The translations under genes and the position numbers were made by a program. Below, one piece after another: positions 54,416 to 63,913 of a stretch of DNA of 64,000 nucleotides (within the stretch, counting starts at the first letter, position 1; each line of letters opens with the position of its first letter). Location: assembly GCA_016715365.1 (NCBI GenBank), contig JADKAM010000001.1, positions 310,001 to 374,000 of the forward strand, in the 5' to 3' direction. Source of the DNA: Chitinophagaceae bacterium (GTDB lineage Bacteria; Bacteroidota; Bacteroidia; Chitinophagales; Chitinophagaceae). The notes beneath the pieces were generated by a model. That model had not been told where the DNA came from. It ran no database searches and worked only from the letters and a program-made list of their open reading frames with translations.

Positions 54416-55039
54416 ATGATTTTTTCTTCTTCTCTTTTAGAAAACGCAGTAAATGAATTTGCCAAACTGCCCGGTATTGGAAAAAAAACGGCATTGCGTT
54501 TGGTGCTGCATCTTATTAAACAGGATGCGGAAGAAGTGAGCCAGTTCAGCAATATCATTGCTAAAATGCGCAACGAAATAAAATTCTGCAGCCGCTGTTA
54601 TAATATTTCCGATAAAGAACTTTGCAATATCTGCAGCAATACCATGCGTAAGCAGGAAATGATTTGTGTGGTTGAAAATATACGTGATGTAATTGCCATT
54701 GAAAGTACGCAGCAGTTTAACGGTATATACCATGTTTTAGGCGGCATTATTTCGCCGCTTGATGGTATTGGCCCCGGCCAGCTAACCATTGATGCATTGG
54801 TTGACCGCATTGAAAAAGAAGACATCGAAGAAATTATTTTTGCGCTCAGCCCAACCATACAGGGCGATACTACCATCTATTATATCAGCAAAAAGCTAAA
54901 GGGACAGCCCGTTAAAATTACCAGCATTGCCCGGGGTATTGCCTTTGGCGGCGAGCTGGAATATGCCGACGAAATGACCCTCGCCAAAAGCATCAGCAAC
55001 CGCATACCTGTTGAAAATTTTATTGTATCAGGTAATTAA
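54416..55039 (+). CDS. recR: Recombination mediator protein RecR
   Basis: The protein has 207 residues, full length for the family. A helix-hairpin-helix (LAKLPGIGKKTALRL-like, residues 15-30) is followed by the four-cysteine zinc finger (CSRCYNISDKELCNIC, residues 58-73). The Toprim domain follows (ICVVENIRDVIAIES, YHVLGGIISPLDGIGPGQLT), ending TSIARGIAFGGELEYADEMT with the conserved Walker-like tail. It works with RecO and RecF to load RecA on gapped DNA. No other rec gene is adjacent. Confidence 0.97.
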   Translation: MIFSSSLLENAVNEFAKLPGIGKKTALRLVLHLIKQDAEEVSQFSNIIAKMRNEIKFCSRCYNISDKELCNICSNTMRKQEMICVVENIRDVIAIESTQQFNGIYHVLGGIISPLDGIGPGQLTIDALVDRIEKEDIEEIIFALSPTIQGDTTIYYISKKLKGQPVKITSIARGIAFGGELEYADEMTLAKSISNRIPVENFIVSGN

Positions 55040-55158
55040 ACCCGGCGTTTTTCTGTTAAGATGTAAAAAATGCCCGTTCAGCTTCAAATTTATCCTGTTC
55101 AGTTTTGTTTGATTTTTGTTATTGTACAACAGGATTACTTTTAACAATAATTATAAAC

Positions 55159-55593
55159 ATGCCAGCAAAGAAAAAAAATATCATCATAATTTTTTTAGCA
55201 GTTATTATCATTGCCGGGGCTATTGGTTTTTATTTTTATAATAAAGGCCCGGTAAATGTAAAGAATGCAGCTGCCATCAAAACTGAAGCTGCAGCACTGT
55301 ATCAGTCTTTTTTGAAAGATTCAACAGTTGCTAAAAAAACATACCTGAATAATGTGCTGGAGGTTTCTGGTTTGGTAATGAAGGTTTCAAAGAACCAGGA
55401 AAATCAGGTAATAGTGATGCTGCAAACCAATGAAAGCGGTGCTTATGTTAATTGCACTATGGAAGAAGTGGCTGGCCTGGCCGAAAACAAACAAGTTACT
55501 TTGAAAGGAATTTGCACCGGAATGGGTATGGGTGATGCTGACCTGGGTATTATGGGGGATGTTTACCTGGTGCGGTGTTACTTAATCAAATGA
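55159..55593 (+). CDS. Membrane-anchored OB-fold (tRNA_anti-like) protein
   Basis: The ATG at 55159 gives 144 residues. One N-terminal transmembrane helix (NIIIIFLAVIIIAGAIGFYF) precedes a helical spacer. The small beta-barrel follows: LNNVLEVSGLVMKVSKNQEN, VIVMLQTNESGAYVNCTMEE, KQVTLKGICTGMG, ending VYLVRCYLIK. This matches the tRNA_anti-like OB-fold family of Bacteroidota. The ligand is unknown. It heads a short series of exported proteins and may be cotranscribed with the following haem proteins (34-nt gap). Confidence 0.75.
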   Translation: MPAKKKNIIIIFLAVIIIAGAIGFYFYNKGPVNVKNAAAIKTEAAALYQSFLKDSTVAKKTYLNNVLEVSGLVMKVSKNQENQVIVMLQTNESGAYVNCTMEEVAGLAENKQVTLKGICTGMGMGDADLGIMGDVYLVRCYLIK

Positions 55594-55627
55594 TATATTT
55601 AGAACTACCTTAATAAAATAAATAAGT

Positions 55628-56317
55628 ATGAAGAAATCTTACTGCATACTTACACTCTTAATTATAGCCCTGACTTTAATTAACGCCTGTAAGCATGAAA
55701 TCCCACAGTCTGCACCCGGGTCGCCAACACCTGTTCCGGGTGGCACCAACGAAGTATGTTTCCAAAACCAGATCCTCCCGCTTTTTCAATCCAATTGTGC
55801 CAAGTCGGGCTGCCACGATGCAGCAAGCCAGCAAGATGGTTATGTTTTTGACAGTTATGCCAACATAATCAAAAAAGGCATTCTGCCCGGCAATGCAACC
55901 AATTCAGAGGTTTATGAAGTGCTGTTTGAAACCGGCAATAAAAAAATGCCCCAACCGCCTAATCCCGATCTTACAACCGAACAAAAATCACTTATTGGCA
56001 GATGGATAAATGAAGGCGCAAAAAATACCGTTAACTGCGGATCGGTTTGTGACACCACTAAATTTAAATACGGTGCCGATATCAGTTTAATTATTGGTAC
56101 TTATTGCCTTGGCTGCCATTCCGGTACTGCACCATCCGGAGGCATAAATATGAGTACCTATAGCGGTGTATTTACTGTTGCCAACAACGGAAGGCTGGTT
56201 AATGCAGTGAGTCATGCACCGGGTTATTCAGCTATGCCAAAAAATGCTGCCAAACTAAGTTCCTGCCAGATAACCCAGATCACCAAATGGGTTAATGCCG
56301 GAGCTCCCAATAATTAA
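55628..56317 (+). CDS. Haem-c-type lipoprotein with two CxxCH-like motifs
   Basis: This 229-residue protein has a signal sequence ending at the lipobox INAC. The first haem-like site is SNCAKSGCHDA (CxxxxCH, residues about 58-64) within a cytochrome-c-like segment (ILPLFQSNCAKSGCH, KMPQPPNPDLTTEQKSLIGR). The second is the standard TYCLGCHSG, followed by the conserved SGGINMSTYSGV and ending WVNAGAPNN. Such domains are found in membrane-bound cytochromes of Bacteroidota. It lies 24 nt before a shorter paralogue of its second half. It probably carries electrons or senses redox state in the periplasm; the partner is unknown. Confidence 0.8.
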   Translation: MKKSYCILTLLIIALTLINACKHEIPQSAPGSPTPVPGGTNEVCFQNQILPLFQSNCAKSGCHDAASQQDGYVFDSYANIIKKGILPGNATNSEVYEVLFETGNKKMPQPPNPDLTTEQKSLIGRWINEGAKNTVNCGSVCDTTKFKYGADISLIIGTYCLGCHSGTAPSGGINMSTYSGVFTVANNGRLVNAVSHAPGYSAMPKNAAKLSSCQITQITKWVNAGAPNN

Positions 56318-56341
56318 AAATAACCCTAACAAACAAAGACG

Positions 56342-56737
56342 ATGTATCAAATAAGACCAGTAAGTACAGGCTTCATTACGACTGTAATTATCATTAGTGG
56401 TATACTGCTCAGTTCATTAAATAGCTGTTACTACGATAAATCAGACCTGCTGTATCCCGATACAGCCTGCGATACTTCAGCCGTTAAATATTCAACTTCT
56501 GTTCTGCCGGTATTAAGCTCAAATTGTATCAATTGTCATGGCGGTGCTACCCCATCGGCCGGTATAAGCCTTGACAGTTATACGGGAGTTAAAATACAGG
56601 TTGATAATGGCCGCTTATGGGGAGCTGTTTCTCATAGTGCCAGCTATTCGGCCATGCCTAAGAACAGTGCCAAGCTAAACAGTTGCAGCCTGGAAAAAAT
56701 ACGCATCTGGATTGCAGCTGGTGCACCCAATAATTAA
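56342..56737 (+). CDS. Short haem-c-type lipoprotein with one CxxCH
   Basis: This 131-residue protein has a signal sequence ending at the lipobox LNSC (followed by YYDKSD). A single CINCHGG motif is followed by TPSAGISLDSYTGVKIQVDN and SYSAMPKNSAKLNSCSLEKI, ending WIAAGAPNN. It matches the second half of the preceding protein, so the pair looks like a duplication. It lies in one run with YceI (51 nt further). Confidence 0.8.
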   Translation: MYQIRPVSTGFITTVIIISGILLSSLNSCYYDKSDLLYPDTACDTSAVKYSTSVLPVLSSNCINCHGGATPSAGISLDSYTGVKIQVDNGRLWGAVSHSASYSAMPKNSAKLNSCSLEKIRIWIAAGAPNN

Positions 56738-56788
56738 ACACGTTAAAATACATACCCTAAAGAATCAATCAATTTTAAACTTACACAG

Positions 56789-57337
56789 ATGAAGAATATT
56801 TTTTTAATTTTTACCACTTTATTTTTATTTACCCTTTCGGCAGGCGCACAAAATTTTATTACCAAGAACGGTAAGATCTCTCTCTTTTCAAAAACCGATG
56901 CCGAAAATATTGATGCTGTAAATAACCAGGCAGTAAGTGTAATAAACACCCAAACCGGTAGTGTTGCCTTTTCTGTATTGGTTAATGGTTTTCTTTTTAA
57001 AAAAGCATTGATGCAGGAGCATTTTAATGAAAACTACCTGGAAAGCGGTAAATACCCGAAAGCCACTTTTAAAGGATCCATTGTTGATATGAGCAAAGTT
57101 GATTTTAAAAAAGACGGTTCTTACAATGTAACAGTAACCGGCGACTTAAACATGCATAATGTAACCAATAAAGTTACTGTACCGGCTGTGATAGTGGTTA
57201 AAGGAAACTCGCTATCGGCCAACACTACTTTTAAAGTTAAGCTGGATGATTATAAAATTGCTGTACCAAAAGTTGTTGAAAACAATATTTCAAAAACCAT
57301 TGAATTAAAAGTTGACTGTAATTACGAAGCCAGGTAA
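56789..57337 (+). CDS. YceI-family periplasmic protein (first copy)
   Basis: The 182 residues begin with a signal peptide (ending LSAGAQ). The YceI lipocalin-like barrel shows ITKNGKISLFSKTDAENIDA, MQEHFNENYLESGKYPKATF and TGDLNMHNVTNKVTVPAVIV, ending in TIELKVDC. The family binds isoprenoid-type ligands in known structures; the ligand here is unknown. It stands between the haem lipoproteins and a DUF5777 barrel, a grouping seen in other Bacteroidota. Confidence 0.92.
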   Translation: MKNIFLIFTTLFLFTLSAGAQNFITKNGKISLFSKTDAENIDAVNNQAVSVINTQTGSVAFSVLVNGFLFKKALMQEHFNENYLESGKYPKATFKGSIVDMSKVDFKKDGSYNVTVTGDLNMHNVTNKVTVPAVIVVKGNSLSANTTFKVKLDDYKIAVPKVVENNISKTIELKVDCNYEAR

Positions 57338-57367
57338 AATTATTGAACTACTGTAAAATTATTTAGT

Positions 57368-58270
57368 ATGAAAACCCTTAAAATATGGTTTCTTTTTTTG
57401 CTGATGGGCATGTTTTATAAAGCCGGCGCACAGGATACCACCGACCTGATGAACCTGCTTGAAAAAGAAATGACCTCATCAAAAGATATGACCTACTATA
57501 CCACAGCCACTTTTAAAACCACCAGGCTGGTAAACGGCCATTCGGTAGAAAATGTGGCCAAAGGTGTACTGGATGTAAAAATATCGCATCGCTTCGGTAA
57601 TCTTAATGAAGGCTTTTATGAACTTTTTGGTTTAGATAAAGCCACCATGCGCATTGGTTTTGACTATGGAATTTCCAACAACCTGATGATTGGCGTTGGC
57701 CGCAGTACCTATCAAAAAACGTACGATGCCTTTTTTAAACTAAAAATATTACGCCAGTCAAAAGGCAAAAGAAAGATGCCCATAACGCTCAGCTATGTAC
57801 CCACCATTGCTTACCGGTCGCTTAAATGGCAGGATCCTTCCATAAAAAATTACGCCACATCCAGGTTGTTTTATTCTCACCAGCTCATTATTGGCCGTAA
57901 ATTTTCAGAAGGCACTTCTTTTCAGTTAATGCCAACCTTCATACATCAAAACCTGGTTACCGGCGCTAACGACCCTAACGATCTTTTTGCAATAGGTATT
58001 GGCGGCAGGCAAAAAATTACCAAACGCATCAGTATAAATGTTGAATATTATTACCAGTTAGAAGATTATAAACTGCCCGGTACCAGAAATTCACTATCGG
58101 TTGGTTTTGATATTGAAACCGGCGGCCACGTTTTTCAGGTGCATTTCACCAATTCGCCTGGTATGAACGAAAGAACGTTTATTGCAGATACCAAAGGCAG
58201 ATGGGATAAAGGTGATATTCTTTTCGGATTCAATATTTCGAGGGTATTTACCATTCGCAATAAGCATTGA
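57368..58270 (+). CDS. DUF5777 beta-barrel protein
   Basis: This 300-residue protein has a signal peptide (ending FYKAGAQ). Alternating amphipathic strands run through the remainder (DVKISHRFGNLNEGFYELFG, MRIGFDYGISNNLMIGVGRS, PITLSYVPTIAYRS, SINVEYYYQLEDYK, FDIETGGHVFQVHFTNSPGM), ending ILFGFNISRVF. This matches the DUF5777 family. It is probably an outer-membrane barrel. It lies between two YceI genes and after the haem lipoproteins, so they may form one functional unit. Confidence 0.9.
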   Translation: MKTLKIWFLFLLMGMFYKAGAQDTTDLMNLLEKEMTSSKDMTYYTTATFKTTRLVNGHSVENVAKGVLDVKISHRFGNLNEGFYELFGLDKATMRIGFDYGISNNLMIGVGRSTYQKTYDAFFKLKILRQSKGKRKMPITLSYVPTIAYRSLKWQDPSIKNYATSRLFYSHQLIIGRKFSEGTSFQLMPTFIHQNLVTGANDPNDLFAIGIGGRQKITKRISINVEYYYQLEDYKLPGTRNSLSVGFDIETGGHVFQVHFTNSPGMNERTFIADTKGRWDKGDILFGFNISRVFTIRNKH

Positions 58271-58280
58271 TGCTAAAGAT

Positions 58281-58288
58281 TATCTTTG
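58281..58288 (+). promoter_or_regulatory. Predicted -7 promoter box, TATCTTTG
   Basis: This is an exact TAnnTTTG match, 32 nt before the ATG at 58321. It would drive the second YceI gene and the coupled two-component genes. Confidence 0.5.
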
Positions 58289-58320
58289 CTTTATAAAAAT
58301 TTATACGCGTTAATAGTAAC

Positions 58321-58875
58321 ATGCTCAAAAAGCCTATTATATTTTTTTGCCTGTTGATATTGTTTTCATCAAATGTCAGTGCTCCACCGGTGCTCTATGG
58401 TATTACTTCAGGCAGTATTACTTTCCGGTCAGATGCTCCGCTTGAATTGATAAAAGCAATCAGTACCGAGTTAAAGGGTATTTTCAATGCAGAAAAAAAG
58501 CAGTTTGCTTTTACGTTAAATGTAAATAGTTTTAAAGGATTCAACAGCCCTTTACAGCAGGAACATTTTAATGAGAACTATCTTGAAAGCAACAAATATC
58601 CACGGGCCTCATTTGAAGGGAAAATAATTGAAGACATTGAGTTAAATAAGAACGGACTGTACAGCATCCGGGCAAAGGGAAACCTTACCGTGCATGGCAT
58701 AACACAGGAACGTATTATTAAATGCGAATTAAGCATTAAAAATAATGTAGTAAGCATTAAATCAAATTTTACCGTATTGCTGGCCGATCATAATATTACC
58801 ATTCCAAAAGTTGTACACGAAAAGCTGGCATCTGAAATAAAAGTTGAAGTAAAAGCCGATATGATTGAGAAGTAA
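58321..58875 (+). CDS. YceI-family periplasmic protein (second copy)
   Basis: The 184 residues begin with a signal peptide (ending SSNVSAPP). The YceI pattern matches the first copy (LQQEHFNENYLESNKYPRAS, AKGNLTVHGITQERIIKCEL), with only moderate identity elsewhere. It ends 19 nt before the histidine kinase start, so sensing linked to this protein is possible. Confidence 0.9.
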   Translation: MLKKPIIFFCLLILFSSNVSAPPVLYGITSGSITFRSDAPLELIKAISTELKGIFNAEKKQFAFTLNVNSFKGFNSPLQQEHFNENYLESNKYPRASFEGKIIEDIELNKNGLYSIRAKGNLTVHGITQERIIKCELSIKNNVVSIKSNFTVLLADHNITIPKVVHEKLASEIKVEVKADMIEK

Positions 58876-58894
58876 ACTAACAGTACCAAAACTC

Positions 58895-61801
58895 ATGACG
58901 GGCATCTACATGGCCATCGTCATATTCTATGCGGCTATACCCTGCAGTTTTGCCCAGCAACCGGGCATTAAATCCTTTAAACTGCTCGACGACAACGAAC
59001 CCTTTAAAATTAATTGTTTAGTTAAAACCAACGAGGGTTATATATATGCCGGTACTACCAATGGCCTGTATAGTTTTGATGGTATCCGTTTTAAAAAAAA
59101 TAATTTTTTGCAAGCCGGTATGAAGGATACCGTTACCGCAATTTTTGAGGACAATAACAACCTGCTTTGGACAGGTTTTAAAAGCGGCCGCATTGCAAAA
59201 AAAATAAAAGGCAAACTGGAATACATTGAGGTGGAAGAAGGAGATTCCAAAGTTGCCATCACCTCTTTTATACAGGATAAACAAAACAATATCTGGTTTG
59301 CCACCAATGGCGAAGGTATTTATTACTTCAGCAATAAACATCTCTATCTTATTAATACCGAAAACGGGTTAAGCGATCTGCATGTACGTACACTGGCACT
59401 TACATCCAATGGCGATGTGCTTGCAGCTACCGACCAGGGTATTAATATTTGCCGTTTGGTTAACGGAAAAGCAACCGTAAACGTAATTGGCCCTAAGAAT
59501 GGTTTGCCCGATTATTACGTTACAAGCATAGCCGCAGCTGGTAACAATACCTATTGGATAGGTATGCAGGAAAAAGGATTTTGCCTGTACGACCATAGTT
59601 CGGGAAAAATAACCATCCCGGCAGCTGCACAAAGCTGGAGCTACGGACAGGTAAATGAGCTGTTGGTTTCACAAAAAAATTTGTGGATTGCCACCGAAGA
59701 AAACGGATTGCTGAAACAATCAGGTATGAACTCACCGGCAGAATTTTATAATTCATCAACCGGTATTCAGAATAAGATCAATAATTTATTGCAGGATAAT
59801 GAAGGTAATATCTGGATGTCAACAGCCACAGCATTAATTGCCATTACCGGTAACAAATTAAAATTGCTACCGGTTTATTCGCCCGAAGTGTTTGAAACCA
59901 TTCATGCTACCCTTTGCGATTATCAGAATAATATCTGGGTGGGCACCGATGCAGCAATAATAAAATACAGTTTTGTAAACGGCAGTTATACTGAAAAAAA
60001 ATACGGCTTTTCGTCACTCAACAGCAAAACCGATATCACGAGTTTGTACCAGGATATTAATCATACCATCTGGATAGGCACCATGGGCAAAGGTATTATA
60101 TTGTTCAACCCCGAAACGGGCCAGTCACGCAGTCTGTCAGAAAATCCACTTTTACAAAACGCAAGTATCTTAGCTATCACAGGCAGTAGCAATACCGTTT
60201 GTGCCGGCGGGCTGGAAGGTGTTGCCATGATATTCAACATCACCGGAAAAAATAAAATCATTACAGAGAAATATAGTTTTACAAACTATAATGATATAGA
60301 AAATGTAGGGAACAATTATATCTACAGTATATACAAAGATTCACATGGCCGGATCTGGTTTGGCACAGATGGAAAAGGCATAACAGTTTTGGACAACGGC
60401 AAGCTTACTACTTATAACAAAACAAATGGATTAAAGGATGATCATATTTATTCTTTTACCGAAGATAAAAATGGTAATATCTGGTTTAATACAGAAGGGG
60501 CAGGTATTTACAGCTTCGATGGAAAAACCTTTAAAAATTATACCGGTACAGATGGTATCAGCGATTTAAAAATCACAGCACTTAAAACCGGCCCACTGGG
60601 CAATATTATACTGGTAAATAAAAATGGACTTGATATTCTGAACCCCGAAAGGGGCTCCTTCTCCTACATTAATAATAAACATGGCATAGGCGATATAAAT
60701 ACCGGTATGGGCAGCGTAACACAGGATACTGCAGGCAATATTGTACTAAGTACACTGCAGGGAATTGTAATGTATACACCGGTAATAAATGCAGCGGATC
60801 ACCCGAAAACAATTATCGAAAGTGTACAGTTGTTTTTAACGGATGTTGACAAAAATGTAAAAGGAAATTTCAAATACGACCAAAACAATTTTCAGTTCAA
60901 TTTTACAGGGCTATACTACACTTCGCCCGATGAAGTACGATACCAGTATAAACTGGATGGCCTGGATACAGGATGGGTACTTACCCGTGACAGGAACGTA
61001 ACATTTCCAAAACTGCAGCCCGGTACTTATAAATTTCATATCAGGTCTTCATTAAATGAAAATTTTACAAATGCCGATGAAGCCACGTACGAATTTGTAA
61101 TTGAACGCCCTGTCTGGAAAAGACCCTGGTTTATTATTTTGTCAATTATTATTTTGCTTGCCCTGGCATACTGGTATATAAAAAGAAGAGAAAAGCAGCT
61201 AAAAAAAGTACAGCAGCTGCAGCAGGAAAAGATACAGTTTGAGTTTGAGGTGTTACGCAACCAGGTAAACCCGCATTTTTTATTCAACAGTTTTAATACA
61301 CTCATTTCTTATATTGAAGAAGACCCCGCAATGGCCGTTGATTATGTAGAAAAACTGTCGGCATTCTTCCGCAATATTGTAAACTACCGCGACCAGGATG
61401 TAATAACTCTGGATGAAGAAATGGATGTTTTAAAAACTTATTTTTATCTGCAGCAAAAACGTCATGGCAAAAATTTAGTATTGAATATTTCAGTTTCTGA
61501 GGAAGAAAAAAAACTTATATTTATACCACCGCTAACCCTGCAGCTTTTAATTGAAAATGCCATTAAACACAATGCCGTATCCAAAGAAACTCCTCTTGAA
61601 ATAACAATAGATCTGGAAAACAAAAACCGGTTAGTAATTAAAAACAACATAAACCCAAAAATATCCAGGGAACCCGGCACCGGAACGGGTTTACAAAATA
61701 TAATAAAGCGGTATAGTTTGCTTAGTAAGGAGTCTGTAATTGTTAAAAATGATGGCATTCATTTTAATGTAATTTTACCAATCCTGCAAAAACTCTACTA
61801 A
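58895..61801 (+). CDS. Propeller-sensor histidine kinase, LytS type
   Basis: The ATG at 58895 gives 968 residues with a signal peptide (ending IPCSFAQ). About 14 Reg_prop repeats follow (QNNIWFATNGEGIYYF, HGRIWFGTDGKGITVLDNGK, NGNIWFNTEGAGIYSFDGKT), enough for two seven-bladed propellers in the periplasm. Next come a Y_Y_Y domain (YYTSPDEVRYQYKLDGLDTG), one transmembrane helix (PWFIILSIIILLALAYWYIK) and a coiled coil. The LytS-type kinase contains VNPHFLFNSFNTL with phosphorylated His794, an N-box (LLIENAIKHN) and GTGTGLQNI. The N-terminus resembles the hybrid sensors used for polysaccharide sensing, but there is no receiver or AraC domain. Its stop overlaps the start of the response regulator (TAATG). 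Confidence 0.92.
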   Translation: MTGIYMAIVIFYAAIPCSFAQQPGIKSFKLLDDNEPFKINCLVKTNEGYIYAGTTNGLYSFDGIRFKKNNFLQAGMKDTVTAIFEDNNNLLWTGFKSGRIAKKIKGKLEYIEVEEGDSKVAITSFIQDKQNNIWFATNGEGIYYFSNKHLYLINTENGLSDLHVRTLALTSNGDVLAATDQGINICRLVNGKATVNVIGPKNGLPDYYVTSIAAAGNNTYWIGMQEKGFCLYDHSSGKITIPAAAQSWSYGQVNELLVSQKNLWIATEENGLLKQSGMNSPAEFYNSSTGIQNKINNLLQDNEGNIWMSTATALIAITGNKLKLLPVYSPEVFETIHATLCDYQNNIWVGTDAAIIKYSFVNGSYTEKKYGFSSLNSKTDITSLYQDINHTIWIGTMGKGIILFNPETGQSRSLSENPLLQNASILAITGSSNTVCAGGLEGVAMIFNITGKNKIITEKYSFTNYNDIENVGNNYIYSIYKDSHGRIWFGTDGKGITVLDNGKLTTYNKTNGLKDDHIYSFTEDKNGNIWFNTEGAGIYSFDGKTFKNYTGTDGISDLKITALKTGPLGNIILVNKNGLDILNPERGSFSYINNKHGIGDINTGMGSVTQDTAGNIVLSTLQGIVMYTPVINAADHPKTIIESVQLFLTDVDKNVKGNFKYDQNNFQFNFTGLYYTSPDEVRYQYKLDGLDTGWVLTRDRNVTFPKLQPGTYKFHIRSSLNENFTNADEATYEFVIERPVWKRPWFIILSIIILLALAYWYIKRREKQLKKVQQLQQEKIQFEFEVLRNQVNPHFLFNSFNTLISYIEEDPAMAVDYVEKLSAFFRNIVNYRDQDVITLDEEMDVLKTYFYLQQKRHGKNLVLNISVSEEEKKLIFIPPLTLQLLIENAIKHNAVSKETPLEITIDLENKNRLVIKNNINPKISREPGTGTGLQNIIKRYSLLSKESVIVKNDGIHFNVILPILQKLY

Positions 61802-62567
61802 TGAAAATACTGATTATTGAAGATGAAGAACCTGCATACAAAAGATTGCAGAAAATGTTGAAGGAACTTGAGCCTGGTCACACATTGCATGATCAGATCG
61901 TAAGTGTTTCTTCCGCAGTAAAATGGTTTAAAGAAAACAAAGCGCCCGATCTGATTATTTCTGACATCCAGTTATCTGATGGTATCAGTTTTGAAATATT
62001 TAAACAGGTTGACATAAAATGCCCCGTTATTTTTACGACCGCATACGATCAATATGCCATTGAAGCTTTTAAAGTAAACAGCATTGATTACCTGCTGAAA
62101 CCGGTTAAAAAGAAGAACTGGAAAAAGCAGTTACAAAATTCAAAGCACTTACTCCAGCAACAACAGTGTCTGCATTTGATATTAATAAACTGCTGTTATC
62201 GCTGCAGCCCCACAGCACCGACTATAAAAAACGTTTTGTGGTTCGCTATGGCGAACATATAAAAACCATAGATATAGAAGAAGTGGTTTATTTTTATACT
62301 GAAGACAAAGCTACATTCCTATGCACCAAAGATGCACGCAGGTTTGTTGTTGATTTTAACCTGGATACACTGGATTCAATATTGAACCCCAAAGTATTTT
62401 TCCGCATAAACCGTCAGTATATCATCAGTATTTATTCCATTGCCGAAATGTTTGCCTACAGCAAAAGCAGGGTGCTCATCAAACTAAACCCTCCAACAAA
62501 ACACGAAACAATTGTAAGTACCGAACGCTCAGCCGATTTTAAGCACTGGCTGGGCGATGAGAAATAA
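61801..62567 (+). pseudogene. LytTR response regulator split by a one-base deletion
   Basis: The receiver domain is complete at the start (MKILIIEDEEPAYKRL, phosphoacceptor Asp55 in IISDIQL, TAYDQYAIEAFKVN, DYLLKP). The LytTR DNA-binding domain is complete at the end (FVVRYGEHIKTIDIEEVVYF, FFRINRQYIISI, ADFKHWLGDEK), but in another frame (from about 62112 to 62567). The break is at the A-run 62107-62111 (five A). With six A the linker would read VKKEELEKAVTKFKAL and the protein would have 255 residues, normal for the family. As written, the first frame ends at 62262 after 153 residues. Either the gene is mutated or the base is a sequencing error. It is the partner of the overlapping kinase. 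Confidence 0.85.
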
Positions 62568-63172
62568 CATGCTTGCCGGTTCAATAACACAAAATACCGG
62601 TTCAGCATTAAGAACAAACTGCTTGAGGCCATTTAATTGCTTTGCTGATGCATGGGCACTACTTTTACATTGTTAAGTTAAAAGCCAGTATCCAAAAAAC
62701 AAATCCGATTCACTTAGAAAACCAAAGTTTAGTTATCCGTTATCCGGTTAAACCAATGCCACTGAACTTTAAATCATTAAAACCCTGTAAAAGCAGGGTT
62801 TTTTCATTCTCTCACCCCTGCTTTCCGGTATATGGGTTCATTACAATGAATGAATACATTTCGCTTGTAGTATTGTTTTCGCTATACTGCTTCTGCATAA
62901 TCAATCCAATATTTCAGGAGAAACCCAAAAATAAAACCCATGACCATTAAAAAGCAATTGAACCCCTGAGATCCGGCTTTTCTTTGCCATTAAAGAGGTT
63001 GTATTATCGTCACAAAATCTATCGAACTGATTTTACATGTAGCGTGTATTAATTGTTTTTTCTCATTCAGCCGTCCAAAAAGCGGGTTCAGTATGTTTCG
63101 GTTTTTAAATACCACATAACCCTTCACTTTTACAGTGTTAAAAAAAATTGCTCATCCTTAATATTTTCAATT
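62568..63172. other. Intergenic stretch with one terminator and no firm gene
   Basis: A frame at 62642-62950 (102 codons) crosses the terminator hairpin and has no family features, so it is not called. The hairpin at 62781-62804 probably ends the two-component transcript. Nothing else was recognised. Confidence 0.45.
62781..62804 (+). terminator. Intrinsic terminator downstream of the two-component genes
   Basis: AACCCTG (62781-62787) and CAGGGTT (62794-62800) pair around TAAAAG and are followed by TTTT, 214 nt after the response-regulator stop. Confidence 0.8.
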
Positions 63173-63598
63173 ATGATCCAATCATTTAAAACAAAAGGAA
63201 TAAACCTGTTCCTTGCCCTATCACTGGTAACCTTATTTACAACCCTGCAATCTTCTACCTGCTCTAACGATGATGCCATTTCCAGCAATACATCCGGTGC
63301 ACCCAGCGGTACCTGGCGGGTAAGCCTTTACTGGGACAGTAAAGATGAGACCTACAAATTCAGTGGTTACAATTTTACATTTGCCACCGGAGGCCAGGTA
63401 ACTGCTACAAATGGCAGCAGCACCGTAACCGGTACCTGGAGCGAAAGCAGCAGCAGGCTTACGCTTGATTTTGGTGCAGACCCGGTATTTAGTAAAATAA
63501 GTGATGACTACCTGAAAGAAGAAAAAACAGCCAGTAGTATCAAACTCAAAGACGATAATCCATTGAAAGATGAGAAGGTTCAGTTTGTACGCAACTAA
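63173..63598 (+). CDS. Small lipoprotein with lipocalin-like pattern
   Basis: The ATG at 63173 gives 141 residues. The signal sequence ends at a lipobox-like SSTC (LQSSTCSNDD). The mature part has GTWRVSLYWDSKDETYKFSG, then FATGGQVTATNGSSTVTGTW and SRLTLDFGADPVF, a pattern of alternating beta-strands as in small lipocalin-like lipoproteins. No close family is recognised. It is monocistronic and followed by a strong hairpin at 63744. Confidence 0.75.
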   Translation: MIQSFKTKGINLFLALSLVTLFTTLQSSTCSNDDAISSNTSGAPSGTWRVSLYWDSKDETYKFSGYNFTFATGGQVTATNGSSTVTGTWSESSSRLTLDFGADPVFSKISDDYLKEEKTASSIKLKDDNPLKDEKVQFVRN

Positions 63599-63743
63599 GT
63601 GTTCAAAGCCAGGATTCCTGCTTTGGCAATGCCGCTGATATCCGTCAATTCATGTAACCCCCTGCTTTATTAAATGAAGAACCAGGAATACTACCATCCT
63701 TAATACCGGCGCTAAAGCAGGAATTTATAAGCTTTTAATAAAG

Positions 63744-63773
63744 AGCCGTAACATTTTGTGTTACGGCTTTCTT
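63744..63773 (+). terminator. Intrinsic terminator
   Basis: AGCCGTAACA (63744-63753) pairs exactly with TGTTACGGCT (63759-63768) around TTTTG and is followed by TTCTTA. Upstream, ATTCCTGCTTT (near 63616) and AAAGCAGGAAT (near 63713) form a second, wider inverted pair. Confidence 0.85.
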
Positions 63774-63913
63774 ATTATAAATTTGCAGCGTTATCAGGCA
63801 GATTTGTTTATTGTTCGGCCTGTTAATTTTTTCCAACTGAACTAATAAACGAAAGCAATTCTGCATTACTTCTCTCAGATTGATTCTCGTTTATAAGTTT
63901 ATAGTAATGTCCT

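Noticed and set aside
62095..62125. Programmed -1 frameshift in the response regulator
   Set aside because: The site reads T AAA AAG rather than a full slippery heptamer, and such shifts are not usual in this family; a deletion or base error is simpler.
62642..62950. 102-codon plus-strand gene
   Set aside because: It runs through the terminator hairpin at 62781-62804 and has no coherent domain.
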